Origin: Pycnopodia helianthoides
Lineage: Eukaryota > Echinodermata > Asteroidea > Forcipulatida > Asteriidae
DNA length: 64,000 nt
Assembly: GCA_032158295.1 (NCBI GenBank)
Contig: CM063245.1
Span: forward strand, 26,593,726 to 26,657,725
Direction: 5' to 3'
Part shown: piece by piece, positions 31,371-43,254 of the stretch
Layout: each line of letters opens with the position of its first letter
How positions within the stretch are numbered: the stretch's first letter is position 1
Translations under genes and position numbers: made by a program
Notes under the pieces: model-generated
Told to the model about the DNA's origin: nothing
The model's database searches: none
What the model saw: only the letters and a program-made list of their open reading frames with translations

Positions 31371-31915
31371 TTCATAGAGCTGCTTTAAAGCACAACAAAA
31401 TTATGCTTACCAGATTAAGGTTACCAGCCAAACTACCATGTCGCATGTTCAATTTGTGACTGGTATCCTGCTCATTTCTGCTCAGCAGAAAACTGTTAAG
31501 CAATACTTGTTTGCTTAAAGGAACATTACAGAATTGGTAATTGTAAAATATACTTTTGATCACAGATTTACATAAAACTTACACGGTCTAATGATGATGA
31601 TAGTAGAAAACATCCCTTGAAATATTTCTGTCTGAAATGCCATATTTGATGAGAAATGAATAAACTAATTTTCCGTTTGGAGTTTATCGCTCAGTGAGCG
31701 TTTTATTCATCTGTTGAACCTATATGATTTCTTGCAAATGTGTAGTCGGTTTTTCACTAGAGGGGCGATCGATCTCAAACTTCTACAGGTTTGTCAGTTT
31801 ATGTATATGGTGGATTACATAAAGTGCTTACACTGCCAGCAACTGCTTTATTAGCAAAAACCAATTCTGTAATGTTCCTTTAAGCAGCTCTATGAAATTG
31901 GGCCCAGGACTGATT
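31371..31915. mobile_element. GGGCCCAATTTC element split by a younger TTAA element
   Basis: The outer ends GGGCCCAATTTCATAGAGCT (31371) and CTCTATGAAATTGGGCCC (31915) belong to one palindromic element. Its right inner part is broken at TTAA by the element at 31519-31879. Confidence 0.9.
31519..31879. mobile_element. TTAA-flanked MITE, AGGAACATTACAGAATTGG family, copy 1
   Basis: Flanked by TTAA at 31515-31518 and 31880-31883. The ends are AGGAACATTACAGAATTGG and CCAATTCTGTAATGTTCCT. Removing it and one TTAA restores the CTTAAGC of the host palindrome, direct proof of TTAA duplication. Confidence 0.92.
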
Positions 31916-32663
31916 ATTCATGGAGGCAATTGCCTTGGTGCCCTTTTAAAGTGTTCCAACACAAACCCTAAAAGTCCCCCATTAGAGGTGCCCTTTATTT
32001 AAAAGGAAAAAACTGTCCTGCTCACCACAAGAAGTAAAGAACAAATTACCAGGCATGTGATACAGTAGCAGTACATGCAGTACAAGAAGGAAGGAATGCA
32101 CAGCAGCAAAAAAGCAATTGCAACCACTTCATTCTTTGATTAAACATACACCATTTAAGAACAAAAAATAGTTCCTAATGCACACCTAAATCACTGTGTA
32201 TGACTATGAGAAGAGCAACCACCAGTAAAACCCACAATAACAACCTACTTGTACCATGATAGGGTGTGATCACCACAGCAGGATCCGAGCAATATGAAGA
32301 TTTTTACAACACACCATATGGAGTCTTTGTTGTTACCAGCACATGCTACATGTACTGTACATGTACTGTACCCACACCAGGCTCACTGTCTAGCCACTAC
32401 AGTATCAACACCAACACACACACATGGTGGCTCAATGGGTGTGCTAACATCAGCAGCATTGTCCTCAATTGACCCACAATCACTGATTGACCCCAGCTGA
32501 CCCCGGCTGACTACCAGACCTGGAGTTTCTCCACATGTGTAGTTGATCAATTGAGCCAATCAATGGCGCTGACTGGAGCAGTGCCTGTAGTGGTTGGCCA
32601 ATAACCCTACCATGTTGGCCATGAACCAATGAACTCAATGTAGTTCTTATCAACTGGATTTAA

Positions 32664-33045
32664 GAATTATATTTGTGCATTATTGTTATTACACAGGATT
32701 GGTGGAGCTGACAAAATAGTCGCGAACTGTGTACATGTTTTGTATTCCATCATGAAATAACAAACCTTTGCAAAATTTGCCTTTTAAATCCGTTGTGTGA
32801 GTTCAGAGAAGGTAGTGAACAACCATGCACAATTTTCAGCATGTAAACACACATTGTCCTTAATTTTGGTTGCAAAAACCAAAATCAGCTGATTGCTTTT
32901 TTTTTTTTTTCAGATACAGTTTTCTAAAGTCTTAATTTCAGAGGAAAATATGTCACACAAAAACGGTTCTTTTATGAACTTCCTAATGCTCTTTCAGACT
33001 AAAATTAAAACAATTTTGTTTAATCCTTATCAATCCTTAATACCT
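32664..33045. mobile_element. TTAA-flanked MITE, ACAGGATTGG family, inverted orientation
   Basis: TTAA flanks at 32660-32663 and 33046-33049. The interior is the reverse complement of the 44738-45114 copy (ACCAAAATCAGCTGA, TTTCAGACTAAAATTAAAAC). Confidence 0.7.
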
Positions 33046-33328
33046 TTAAGGAATATGAAACCAAGTACAAGGTTGCACCTACATGTACTTCATGTATGGT
33101 ACACACATATCCTTCCTGTACAATGAATTCAATATCCATTTGGTACACTCCAACACCCTCCACTGTGTCTGCCAGACATGTTATAGCATAACACATTGTG
33201 CTCATTATTTCCTCCACGATTGTACAAAAACTGCACGTGCACCACATGCAAAACACTAAGGTCATCACAAGGAAGAAAAATAAAACTGTTTGCCTTTTCT
33301 TCAACCTTCTACCTCTTATTCCTGACAC
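33020..33328 (-). other. open frame with a membrane segment, status uncertain
   Basis: A ~100-codon open frame without an ATG start follows an acceptor-like GTGTGTCAG. It reads GIRGRRLKKRQTVLFFFLVM and then a Cys-rich stretch (CMWCTCSFC), and ends inside a MITE. Basic residues before a hydrophobic run resemble a type II membrane anchor. No family was recognised. It may be a lone exon or chance. Confidence 0.15.
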
Positions 33329-33555
33329 ACATTTAACAAAACATAGTGCTCCAGAGGACCATGTGACCTACTTATGAGTCAAAGTGATCTTTTTGTCAAA
33401 TATCAATTTGTTTGCATTGAAAGGTCATGTTTCGTTGAAAAAAATGTTATCTACAGAGTAAGAACTCGGTCTCAATGAAACTTTGGGTTTATCACAATCT
33501 CTGTGTTCTTTCTGTGCAGTACATGTAACATGGTTACAAGTGCAAATGAACTTAA

Positions 33556-33936
33556 AGGTACACGTTGCCTTGGATCGGTCGAGTTGGTCTATAAAAAGTG
33601 TTTGTAACCGTTTGTTATCAAATGCAAATGGTTAGAAAGATGTTTTAAAAGTAGAATACAATGATCCACACATATATGCCTAGAAATTGCGTGGTTTTCC
33701 TTAAACTTTGCGAACTAACACGCATTTTGTGGAGTCAAAAATTTGACTCCATAAAATGGCCGACTGTGCTAGTTCACGATGTAAAACGAAAACCACGCAA
33801 TTTTGAGGCATATTTGTGTGGATCATTGTATTCTACTTAATTAAAAAACATCTTTCTAACCATATGCATCTTATAACAAACGGTTTACAAATGCTTTTTT
33901 TAGAGCAACTCGGCCGATTCAGGGCAACGAGTACCT
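33556..33936. mobile_element. TTAA-flanked foldback MITE, AGGTACACGTTGCC family
   Basis: TTAA at 33552-33555 and 33937-33940. The ends are AGGTACACGTTGCCTTGGAT and GGGCAACGAGTACCT. The halves are inverted across a centre near 33750 (GTCAAAAATTTGAC). Confidence 0.8.
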
Positions 33937-34150
33937 TTAATAAGAACACAGGATAATTGATAATATTTATTTATTACCCAATGATACTTTTGTTCCAATA
34001 AAAGTCATTGATCATCGTTATTATTTTCACAAAAGTACGGGCATGTCAAAAATGATGTATTCTACATTTTAGATCTTTATTCACTTGTTGCCTGATTTTA
34101 TGCCATACTGAATTACTGCTTTAAAATCAAAGTTATGCTTAATTTCTTAG

Positions 34151-34300
34151 GGCTAGATAGCTCAGTTGGTAGAGGGCCGGTCTGTTAATCCGGAGGTCGT
34201 TGGTTCAAATCCCGCTCTAGTCAATTTTTCTTTGTTCAACCCCAAACCATTTGAAATTTACCCAGTCAGTTTCCCTTGTGGTTCATTACTTGACGCTTAA
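34151..34300 (+). mobile_element. tRNA-Asn-like SINE
   Basis: The tRNA-like head has acceptor pairs GGCTAGA/TCTAGTC, A box TAGCTCAGTTGGTAGAGG, anticodon loop CTGTTAA (GTT, Asn) and B box GGTTCAAATCC. The T stem is mispaired and no usual terminator follows. Instead comes a body (TTTTTCTTTGTTCAACCC) shared with 42815-42960. It is a SINE rather than a working tRNA gene. Confidence 0.8.
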
Positions 34301-34561
34301 TTTCTTAATTACATTAATTGGTAAGATTGCCTTTTCACAAAGAGACGGGCATGTTTGACTAATAATAATTGTGTTAGTTAATACAGGCATGGTATTTGGT
34401 CCTTGGAAAAAAGTAGGACAATTATTTTTAGCACAAGGGCTGCCCATGGTGTAAGGTAGACTTTTCAGGCTATTTAATCACAGTTTTTCTGACTTTTCCC
34501 AAGAGCAAAATAATCGTAAATCAGACTAAAGAAGGAAGAATATCAATTTCATGCCTGTTAA

Positions 34562-34958
34562 AGGAACATTACAGAATTGGTAAGAAAAAAACTTGTAAAA
34601 TATACTTTTTTTATCACAGATTTACATAAAACTTACAGGGTCTAATGATGATGACAGTAGAAAACATCCTTTGAAATATTTCTGTCCGAAATGCCATATT
34701 TGATGAGAAATGAATAAACTAATTTTCCGATTGGAGTTTATCGCTCAGTGAGCGTTTTATTCATTTGTTGAATCTATATGTATAGGCCTATGATTTCATG
34801 CAAATGTGTAATCGGTTTTTCACTATTTTCTCGTGACCCAGATGGCCGATCGATCTCAAACTTCTACAGGTTTGTCAGTTTATGTATGGTGGATTACATA
34901 AAGTGCTTACACTGCCAGCAACTGTTTGGTTAGCAAAAACCAATTCTGTAATGTTCCT
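34562..34958. mobile_element. TTAA-flanked MITE, AGGAACATTACAGAATTGG family, copy 2
   Basis: TTAA at 34558-34561 and 34959-34962. The inverted ends are identical to copy 1, and the interior includes TTTATCGCTCAGTGAGCGTT and GATGGCCGATCGATCTCAAA. Confidence 0.9.
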
Positions 34959-35143
34959 TTAATCAGTGTTGTTAATAAATGTTTTGGTATTTGTTTTTTA
35001 TATAAGGTTAAACTCTAAGAAAAATACATTAGGGCATTTAAACTGCTGAAGAAAGTTTTGAAACTGCAGAGCTTTTAGTTTCAAATTTAAAACATTTTCA
35101 AATGAAGACCTCCAAATATGGTCGAAAACGGTGACGATTTGCT

Positions 35144-35840
35144 AGCCCCATGAATAGGGCCAATCCACTCCGTATCCTTGGCCCCAGCACCACTGCAGAC
35201 CTATTCTTTTGCCCTATGATGTTTTTTTATCTGCAAAGATCTAGATCGTGAAACTTAAAGATTGAATGCCCATGTACTTGCAGATAGCCGGACTGTTACA
35301 ATTTCTTTAAAAAACATCACACGTTTTTGGTGAAAATAAAATGATTTTCAAGAATTAATATTTAGAATTGTCTCAACGATCTTGACAACTTGCTTATTTT
35401 GAAGTAGTTCACACGTTCTCATAATTACGTTAAAAAAAGTGCTTTTCCGAGTTACTGTACGACGGGATCGAAATGTTTGGGTTCGAAAACTAGGTTTTGT
35501 CTGGCTCCCTCAACAGCATTAGAAAAAACGATACAATCAATTGCTACGATTGAGTTGGTACCAGACTAATTTACTCGCAGACGCCGCGAGTGCAAATAAT
35601 CAAGATCGTTGAGACCGTTTTAAAAGTTCACTCTCGAAAACAATTTAATTTTCACCAAAAACGTGTGATGTTTTTAAAACAAATTCCAGCAGTCCGGCTA
35701 TCTACGTGTACATTGGCATTCAATCGGTAAGTTTCACGATCTAGATCTTTGCAGATTAAAAACATCATAGGGCGAAAGAAAAGGTCTGCAGTGGTGCTGG
35801 GGCCAAGGATACGGAGTGGATTGGCCCTATTCATGGGGCT
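35144..35840. mobile_element. ~700-bp foldback with ~200-bp arms
   Basis: Left arm 35144-35345 and right arm ~35640-35840 are reverse complements (AGGGCCAATCCACTCCGTAT versus ATACGGAGTGGATTGGCCCT). An inner pair, TCTCAACGATCTTGA / TCAAGATCGTTGAGA, extends the fold. No open frame of note. Confidence 0.88.
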
Positions 35841-36884
35841 TACGATTTGCATGCAGTTAGATTGATTCAGGCTCGATAATTGAGACATGAGACTTGACAA
35901 CAAAGTGTTAATTATTAAACATCTCATTTCTTTCAGCTAATACTTGAGTAGTGAATTGCAAAACTTTCCTTTTGAAAATCTTGTCCGAAGAATTGTGATC
36001 TTTTTAGGGTTTCCTGATCGTCTTTATGTTTACCTTGGAATTTTTTTATTTATTTAGTAATAAAAAAAAACCTTTTTGTCTTACGCTTACACCGATGTGC
36101 GATAAGCACTGAACCTAAATCATTTGTAAATGGCTTTGCTCGGTGCAATTATTTAATCTATGAAATTGATGGGAAATACCAGAAATCCGATACATGTACA
36201 TGTACATGGGATTGTACATGAAAGTACCTTGGGGTATCCTACAGGCCTGGCGTTACACTGTATCCCCGATCTTGGCCTTGGTGCCCCTTTAAATGTTTCC
36301 CATAGCCTTTCACTGATTCTATAGTGAGCGTGATCCAAATCTGGTAAACATATGATGAAAATTTGAGAATGTCTCAAATTAATCAAAACAGTACTTCAAA
36401 TAGCAGAGAAAGGTCCATATTTAACTAAACTATTAAAAAAAAAATGTTTTAAGAAATTTGGTTGGGCCTACATGTACCATGTCGTTGAAAGTGCATGCAC
36501 GCTTTTTCAGCGTGAAGGACGGACAAAAGGAACATAAAATATAACTAACTTATGAACGCGAACACTACACAATACACCCTTGATGGTTTCACATATTTTA
36601 CACTTTGAAAGTGTAAACCCTTTAAATATTTTATGATTTTCTCATTCAATGTCATTTTTTACAACAGGGGTCTTGAAACCTAAAATGGTGTTTTTGTCTT
36701 TTTTTCTTAAAATATTTTCTCAATGATGTTTTGTGTAACACGAATGGATTTATGACACATTGATGATCACATCCATGTTTTTAGAATGTGTGTCATGTTT
36801 TTAGAAAGTGGTAAAAATTTGGCAAATCTGGTGACTAGTCCGACCAAAATAGTCGAAATTACAATTTTGACACTTTTTTGCACT

Positions 36885-37375
36885 GCATGACTCGTAACCC
36901 TCCGGTCTCCGACCATCGGGAGGATGGAGGGTTATGATTATCGCAACTCCCCCCCCCCCCCCCCCGGCCTTGGTTACAGCACTTCAAGTTACATGTAGTT
37001 ATTAAAACTGAAATAAAATGTCAGATAAACAATCTTTTGAAGTGAATATTTCTTGTGCAATCACTATCAGATTGTTTTTCAGCATCGATCAGCAATGAAC
37101 ATGATGAAACTGCCCGTGTCAAAACATGTTGTAATGAACCAACCTGTGAAATTTTCATCAACTTAGTCTCATTTGAGTGTATCACTTCACAGTTTAGGTT
37201 TTGTCAGGGATTTCCTTGCACATTATACTGTATTTATGCTTGTTTTAATTGTTGCATGCAATCAACTACTATTTTATGACATGTATGATGCTCGTTCTTT
37301 ACTAGTTAGTAGTTGTGATAATCGTAACCTTCTGTTCTCCTGACGGTCGGGAGGATGGTTAAGATTATTGCAACT
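36885..37375. mobile_element. inverted-repeat element with hairpin ends
   Basis: The left hairpin (TAACCCTCCGGTCTCCGACC ... GGGTTATGATTATCGCAACT) is mirrored by AGTTGTGATAATCGTAACC and its own hairpin at 37310-37375. A C-run lies at 36951-36965. Confidence 0.55.
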
Positions 37376-37429
37376 AATTCTTCAAATGCTCCAGGCCTGG
37401 AATTCTTCATCTTTAACCCTAAAGAACCC

Positions 37430-37830
37430 AAGTCCTACAATATCCTCATTGCCAAAGTGCAGGATTGTGAAGGATTTGGGCTATTCGGGATCTGCAACAC
37501 AGGAGGATTTTGAAGGCTTTGGGCTAAAATGAGTTTTTGTTAGGGTAGGATTTCGCAGGACTTGCGCTACCGGGTTGTTTTTACATAGGAGGATTTTGAA
37601 GGTTTTATGTATTATGCAGCTTAGCCAAAATAGGATTCTGAAGGTTTTGGGCTTTTTTGACATTTTTTGACTCCCTAACTTCTGTCTCAAAAGGATTTTG
37701 AAGGATTGGGCTAATATGTATACTTACAATAAGTTGAAGGATATTGAAGGATTTGGGCACTTTAGGTTTATTACCACTTTAATCCGAAGGATATTGAAGG
37801 ATTTGGGCAGTATGTTTACCCAAGGGTCTA
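37430..37830. repeat. degenerate tandem repeat around AGGATTTTGAAGG
   Basis: Nine or so spaced occurrences of AGGATTTTGAAGGNTTTGGG with variable spacers. Frames across it are not gene-like. Confidence 0.7.
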
Positions 37831-38973
37831 GTCTGTTAGGGTTAAGAGGGCAAGATATTTTCATTTTCCAAAGAACTATCACTCCATCAGCACACAGTAC
37901 TTCATTTAATTAATATACATTAATACTTATTTTATTATTTAATGGTTTAATACCTATCATTAAAATAAATTGCACATTTTCTTAAACTTTATTACATGGC
38001 CCTCTAACCACAAAAAACTTGACAATCATTAGGCCAACATTAGGCCTAATCATTTTTATTTTTTGTTTGACGAGTGAAAAAAACGTTGTTTATGTTTTGT
38101 CGGGGAATTTATGCTGCAATCAATCCAATCTGACTGAAACTTTTCGAGAGATATTTAAAAACTTGTCCACAGAATTACAATCAAAGGACAAAGAAACAAA
38201 CAGTTACATGAAGAGGCTACCCTACATATAAAAATAAACGGTATTAAAAAATGGTGGAAAATACCGTTACTCTGTGACTGAGTGTGGTTCGTGTGGATAT
38301 CCTTACCTTGCTGGCCTTGCCTTGGTTCTTTCTTTTTTTTAAAACTCCGTCCGTGTGCTCGCACGTACTGTACACTGGTGTGCTGTGAAGTGTTTGTTAT
38401 AAATATTGGTCTCCTTTTCAAAACCAGATTCGGGAGAGGTGTTTTGGATGAGTTGTTGATACTCTCGTCTGCAGCTGCACGAGAACCTTTGGAAAACCGT
38501 CGTAGTTGTGCCGTGTTTGTCGTCCACAAAGAATAATGCAGTCAAAATGACATCACTCTCTCTGCCAGATTAGAGCTACATGAGCTCGCTGCAGTTTGTT
38601 GTTTTGGTTCTGCTGCATGTTATTAATATTATGTTGCGCGCGGCGTGAGCTAGATGCATATATTTAATTATCCGGAACCAGACTATTCGGATCCAACTAA
38701 TTGCATCGGAAGTGGTACGGAACCAGACTTATTAAAATTGCACGTATGGCCAAGGATGACGTTTGATTGGTTAAAAAGGATACAAGTGGGTTTGGTCTGC
38801 GCTTTTCATCCACGGTCTGGCCCACATAATTCATATATAGAGTGACAATTAAAAAAAATGTTTAGAAAAAACATTTAACTACAAATAAACACATTTTTAA
38901 AGTAAAAACTCATTATTAATCTTTTCATATCATGTTTAGATATAAGCACCATGGAATCCCAACCTCGTTCTGA

Positions 38974-39055
38974 GGTAGCGTGGCCGAGTGGTCTAAGGCG
39001 CTGGTTTTAGGCACCAGTCATTACGATGGCGTGGGTTCGAATCCCACCGCTGCCA
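38974..39055 (+). tRNA. tRNA-Leu(UAG)
   Basis: A complete 82-nt tRNA. Acceptor stem GGTAGCG pairs with CGCTGCC, followed by discriminator A. The A box is TGGCCGAGTGGTCTAAGGCG and the anticodon loop TTTAGGC gives UAG. A long variable arm follows, then B box GGTTCGAATCC. It is almost identical to vertebrate tRNA-Leu(UAG), with no intron. A TTTT run at ~39067 can serve as pol III terminator. Unlike the SINE heads in this window, every stem pairs and no SINE body follows. Confidence 0.95.
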
Positions 39056-39059
39056 CTAA

Positions 39060-42000
39060 ATTCTTATTTTCAAGACGCAAATGACAATAGACAACTCCTC
39101 CTACCCATGTTCTTATTGTCAGTGCCATAAATGTTGGCAAACAACCCTTCCTCCCCATCACAAAAGCACCTCCAAACCTTGAGGAGAAAAACACATTAAA
39201 GGCTAGTTTTAGGCAAATGAACAAAGGATACGTTCTCCACATTGTTCTTGTTTAATATAATTGGGCAAATGAACATTATAATCCCTAAACCGTACACCGA
39301 CTTTAATAACCAAATGTCTGAACTATGATGCTTCTGTTGATTAAAGGGATTAAACAAACCCAAAGACCAACAACCTTGAAGCCTGACACTAACAAAACAT
39401 TGTATGCCTCTAACAAATAAATTCACAAAATGTTTATTTACTAACTATTTTATTCTTCTTCATGAAATGTCACGTACTGTTTAAAAAATACTGAATAATA
39501 AACAGTAAGCATTAATCACTTTAAAAATATTATGTACAAAGCTGTTTTTTCGCCTTTGTAAAAAAATCACGGACAAATCCATGATTGTAGTATTATTATT
39601 TGTTATTATTACCTTTAAACAAAGTCGTGCTCATCAAAAAATATGGGTGCTAAACTTGGTCAAGTCTAGTTACAGTTTGGTCAGTAAATCATCATATCGT
39701 CCCAACACAAACTAACTCAAGATACACTTCACCAAAAAATTGAAGACCAAATCGCACGTCTGTGAGGTTACTGTTATGGAGTGGCATAAATAGGCCACCG
39801 TAGCCTTGCTGTATGATGATGTCATGAGCTATCCAGTGAATGCTACTACTGGAGTCCTGCAGTCTTTAGAACATGGTGTCAGAAGTGGGATCAAAATGCA
39901 CTCCAGAATGGCATTAATGTACCCTTCCAAAAATACTACATCTCATTTTGAAAATAATAAAATCTTTTACAGCTAAAGCAGCCCTCACCATTAGAAATCA
40001 TATCGAATAAAATTTTGTTCTACCTTTCCTATGTGACCAACAAAGAGTCATCTTTTGGTTTTTACATGCTGATGGTTATAGGCAAAATTATCTAGAAAGA
40101 TACAATAAAAGTCACCTGTGAAAGTTTCAGTTGAATACAGTGTCAACTTGTTGAGATTCTTTTTTAAACTGTCATATTTTCATGAAAAACGTTGAATCCA
40201 TCCACGTTTGGAGGGTGACAGCGGGTACAGCATTCAAAGTTCAAACGGTCACTCCGGAATTTCCAAAGCGGCCTTTGGGCGATGAGGTTCAAATCTGTCG
40301 ACATACTTTTATTGATTTCGAATCACCTGGGGCACTTCAGACAAAATAATACTGTTGCAGGATGCTTACTACCAATTACAATCTTTATAACAAGTAGGAT
40401 TTCAGATAAACAATTGCACAAACTCTTTTCGTTGTCTTACCCTTAGAACATTTCAAATAAAAAATGTTTTTTAATCAAAAATATATACATACCTTGTTTG
40501 TAACTTTATTAGTTTCACTTTGACTGTTCAATTTTTACATTTATTATACAGTCCGTTGGAAAACATTTTGATAGCTATGAACTTTTACTTTTAAAATAAA
40601 GTTGAACTAAAAAATAATTTCCTGGTGCAACTTAAATAGTTCTGTTTGCGTAACTTGTTGTTTTAATATCTCTTTATTAATTTTAATTTTTTTCTCAAAT
40701 TTTGTACTTCTATAGTACATTTACTTGTAATTCGGCTGGAGATGCAATCTGTCAATTTTAAAATAAATTATTACAGATTGAATGAATCGTAAATAAATAA
40801 ATAAAATTTGTAAATCCAACACCAATTGAGGGTTTGTTCACCAATAAGTACTGACACCTTGTTCATAAATAGAAGATCAAAAAAGCTAGAAACTTAAATT
40901 AAAATATTTTTTCAAATTTGTGTAAATCCTACTTCCAGTTGTGTTCACCAATAAGTACCGACACCTTAGATACAAAAGCTGGAAGCTGAAACTAAAAACT
41001 AATTTTTTCATGTTCTCTATTCAAAAATATGCCTCTCCTCTGCTATACAATCAGCAATCATATTTATAATACAGTAACTACTTTAGAGAGGGGCTCCAAG
41101 GTCAAATTAAGTTTTGTGATCCACTCATTTTCCAGTAGTGAGATTTCTCATGAAAGTGGGAAAGAAAGTACAAGTCTCTAACCTCACATTAAAATAGAAT
41201 TAAATGTCACTGTGTTTGATACCATTCAAGTGCAATTTTTTTTTCAAAATCCAAAAACGTTTGATAAGGTTACTTTCAAATAATGGTCTGTACATTTTCG
41301 TACAGATAATTTTCAGCTCATTCCTGAATTTTAATGATATCCAATCAAAATGGCATTAATTTTACCTTTTAGACTGGTGCAAAAATTATGTTTTGGAACG
41401 TACAGACCTATTTGTTTTTGATGTGCAATGAACGTCATGTTTCAAATTTCGCTCTGAAAGAGTATCAAATAAAATTATATTTTACACCATTTTAACAGGA
41501 GGTAGAGTTTGGAATTTTTTCTCCTCATGCAGGACTCTATTTATTGGAAAATCAGTCCATCACAAAACTAATTTGACCTTACAGACCCTCTTTTACTTCT
41601 TATATAAAGTCCGTATTATTTTCAATAGTATGACATAAACAAGGAAAGGCATGGTGTATTTAATATATCAACTCAATACGTTTCAACTTGTTAATCTATA
41701 TGTTAAGGGTGTTTAAACCACAGAGGAAGGATTTCTAAATTTGAGTGGTGTCACAATGTTGCGCGTTCGAATCCAATGTTGCTGGCATCGCTGGTGTTCC
41801 ACCACTCAACAGTTCACCTGGTCAAGCGGTTAGACTGCAGGACTTGCAATCACAAGGTTGTGGGTTCAAATCAGGGTAAGCCAACAACTGATATTCACAT
41901 TGACTAGATAAGTAGGTATTGTGGTCTAGTTACTGAACCACAATTTCTTGATTTGTGAAATTCATAATCATAGACGATAAACCAATGTTTGTATGAGAGA

Positions 42001-42490
42001 GATTGGCTGTTGCCAGCTTGGTGTTTATATCCCCTTGTGGGAGTTTACCAAGTTCCCTTGATGGAAGGTTATCTAGACAAACATATCTTTGCAACGGCTT
42101 TGGCAAGTGGCTACACCAGTGGTATGAAGCCAAGCTAGCCATAGCCACAGCAGAATAAGCCATTTTCAATATAGAAAGAGCATGCTGGTAAAGTTCATGC
42201 ACATAACAGAAACACAAGAAAACAAAGATTAATGAAATTTTTACTCAATGTAATTGACACTTGAAGTGATGTTTCAAACAAACAAGCAATAAAGATGAAG
42301 TCAGTTTGCTACCTTCACTTTTAATATTTCAGTAGAAAGACAAACGTTAGCCTGGGCTTTTCCAAAAGTAAAATTTTTACTCAGAGTTCATCTAAGATCT
42401 GAAAAACTCTGCTTTCAATTGATGAAGAGAGCCCAAGTCAGAGATGAACCAGAACTAACTATTGGAAAAAAGGCTAACAAATTTAGAGAA
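39060..42490. other. intergenic, no gene recognised
   Basis: AT-rich sequence between the tRNA and the 3' end of the MFSD13A-like gene. Part of 40060-40340 matches the TTAA element at 47514-47943. A decayed tRNA-like stretch with A and B boxes is at 41812-41885. ACCAATAAGTACTGACACC is doubled near 40840 and 40950. An open frame at 41930-42217 has no recognisable domain. Confidence 0.4.
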
Positions 42491-42504
42491 TTATTTCTCT
42501 AAAC

Positions 42505-42965
42505 TTTTTTTGGGGTTGAACAAAAGAAAAATTGACTTGAGCGGAAGTTGAATCTGCGACCTCCCGATGAATGTGCTGGTGCTCAACCAACTGAGCTATC
42601 TAGCCCTATGTTGGCGGTCTCCCTATTTTGTCAATATCTTTGTTTGGGAGTGCCAGTCAGAAGCCATTCAACCTGTAATGCTGTATAGCCAGGGATCACA
42701 CCCAAGTTTACGATACAACCTGGAAAGTGGCAGCAGAGGGATCACCTTAAGGGGATGTGAATTAATATCTCAAATATCAAGAGATTGATAAAATAGGGAG
42801 ACCGCCAACATAGGGCTAGGTAGCTCAGTTGGTAGAGCGCCGGTACGTTAATCCGGAGGTCCCAGGCTCAAGTCAAGCTCTAGTCAATTTTTTCTTTGTT
42901 CAACCCAAAACATTTTTTTTAAATTACCCAGTCACTTTCCCTTGTGGTTTATTACTAGAATTATT
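42505..42965. mobile_element. two SINEs in head-to-head inverted arrangement
   Basis: A minus-strand SINE (42505-42608) and a plus-strand SINE (42815-42960) flank ~140 bp of unique sequence. The flanks beyond the tRNA heads are themselves inverted (CTATGTTGGCGGTCTCCCTA / TAGGGAGACCGCCAACATAG). The whole unit is therefore a foldback with ~135-bp arms. The plus copy overlaps the end of the MFSD13A-like CDS. Confidence 0.88.
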
Positions 42966-43254
42966 TCTCAATATGTTTTGGTGCAATGATATGACTATTG
43001 CAATAGTATAAGGGTACCACACTAGAATCTGCAGACAGCCGATTAGAACAGGAATAAAACATGCCACTGTAAACATGGCCGACTGGAGATCTGCAAGCGG
43101 GGCAGCGATGTCCGCATTGTTGGCGTTCTCCTCCAATTTTAACGACTGGTAGCTGTGACGGTTCAATATGTTCAGGATAATCATTGGGGCAAAGGAGTTT
43201 GCAGCTTTGGTGAACAAAGCGTTGTAACCAAATACACTGGATGAAATTGGAGTC
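42924..43254 (-). CDS. MFSD13A: MFSD13A-like coding exon 4, SINE-derived C-terminus
   Basis: It encodes TPISSSVFGYNALFTKAANS, a loop, then FTVACFIPVLIGCLQILVW as the last helix. From about 42959 down, the frame runs through the tail of the SINE at 42815-42960, giving SSNKPQGKVTG and a TAA at 42924-42926. Confidence 0.88.

Noticed and set aside
34151..34224. tRNA-Asn gene
   Set aside because: A and B boxes and a GTT anticodon loop are present, but the T stem is mispaired and a shared SINE body follows.
38313..38545. Minus-strand frame starting MWTTNTAQLRRF and ending at a good donor (CAAG|GTAAGG)
   Set aside because: Only the donor is convincing; no downstream exon and no family match. It may be a real first exon but is below the evidence bar.
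41930..42217. Minus-strand open frame of 95 codons
   Set aside because: No domain, no splice partner and no gene-like context; probably chance or repeat.
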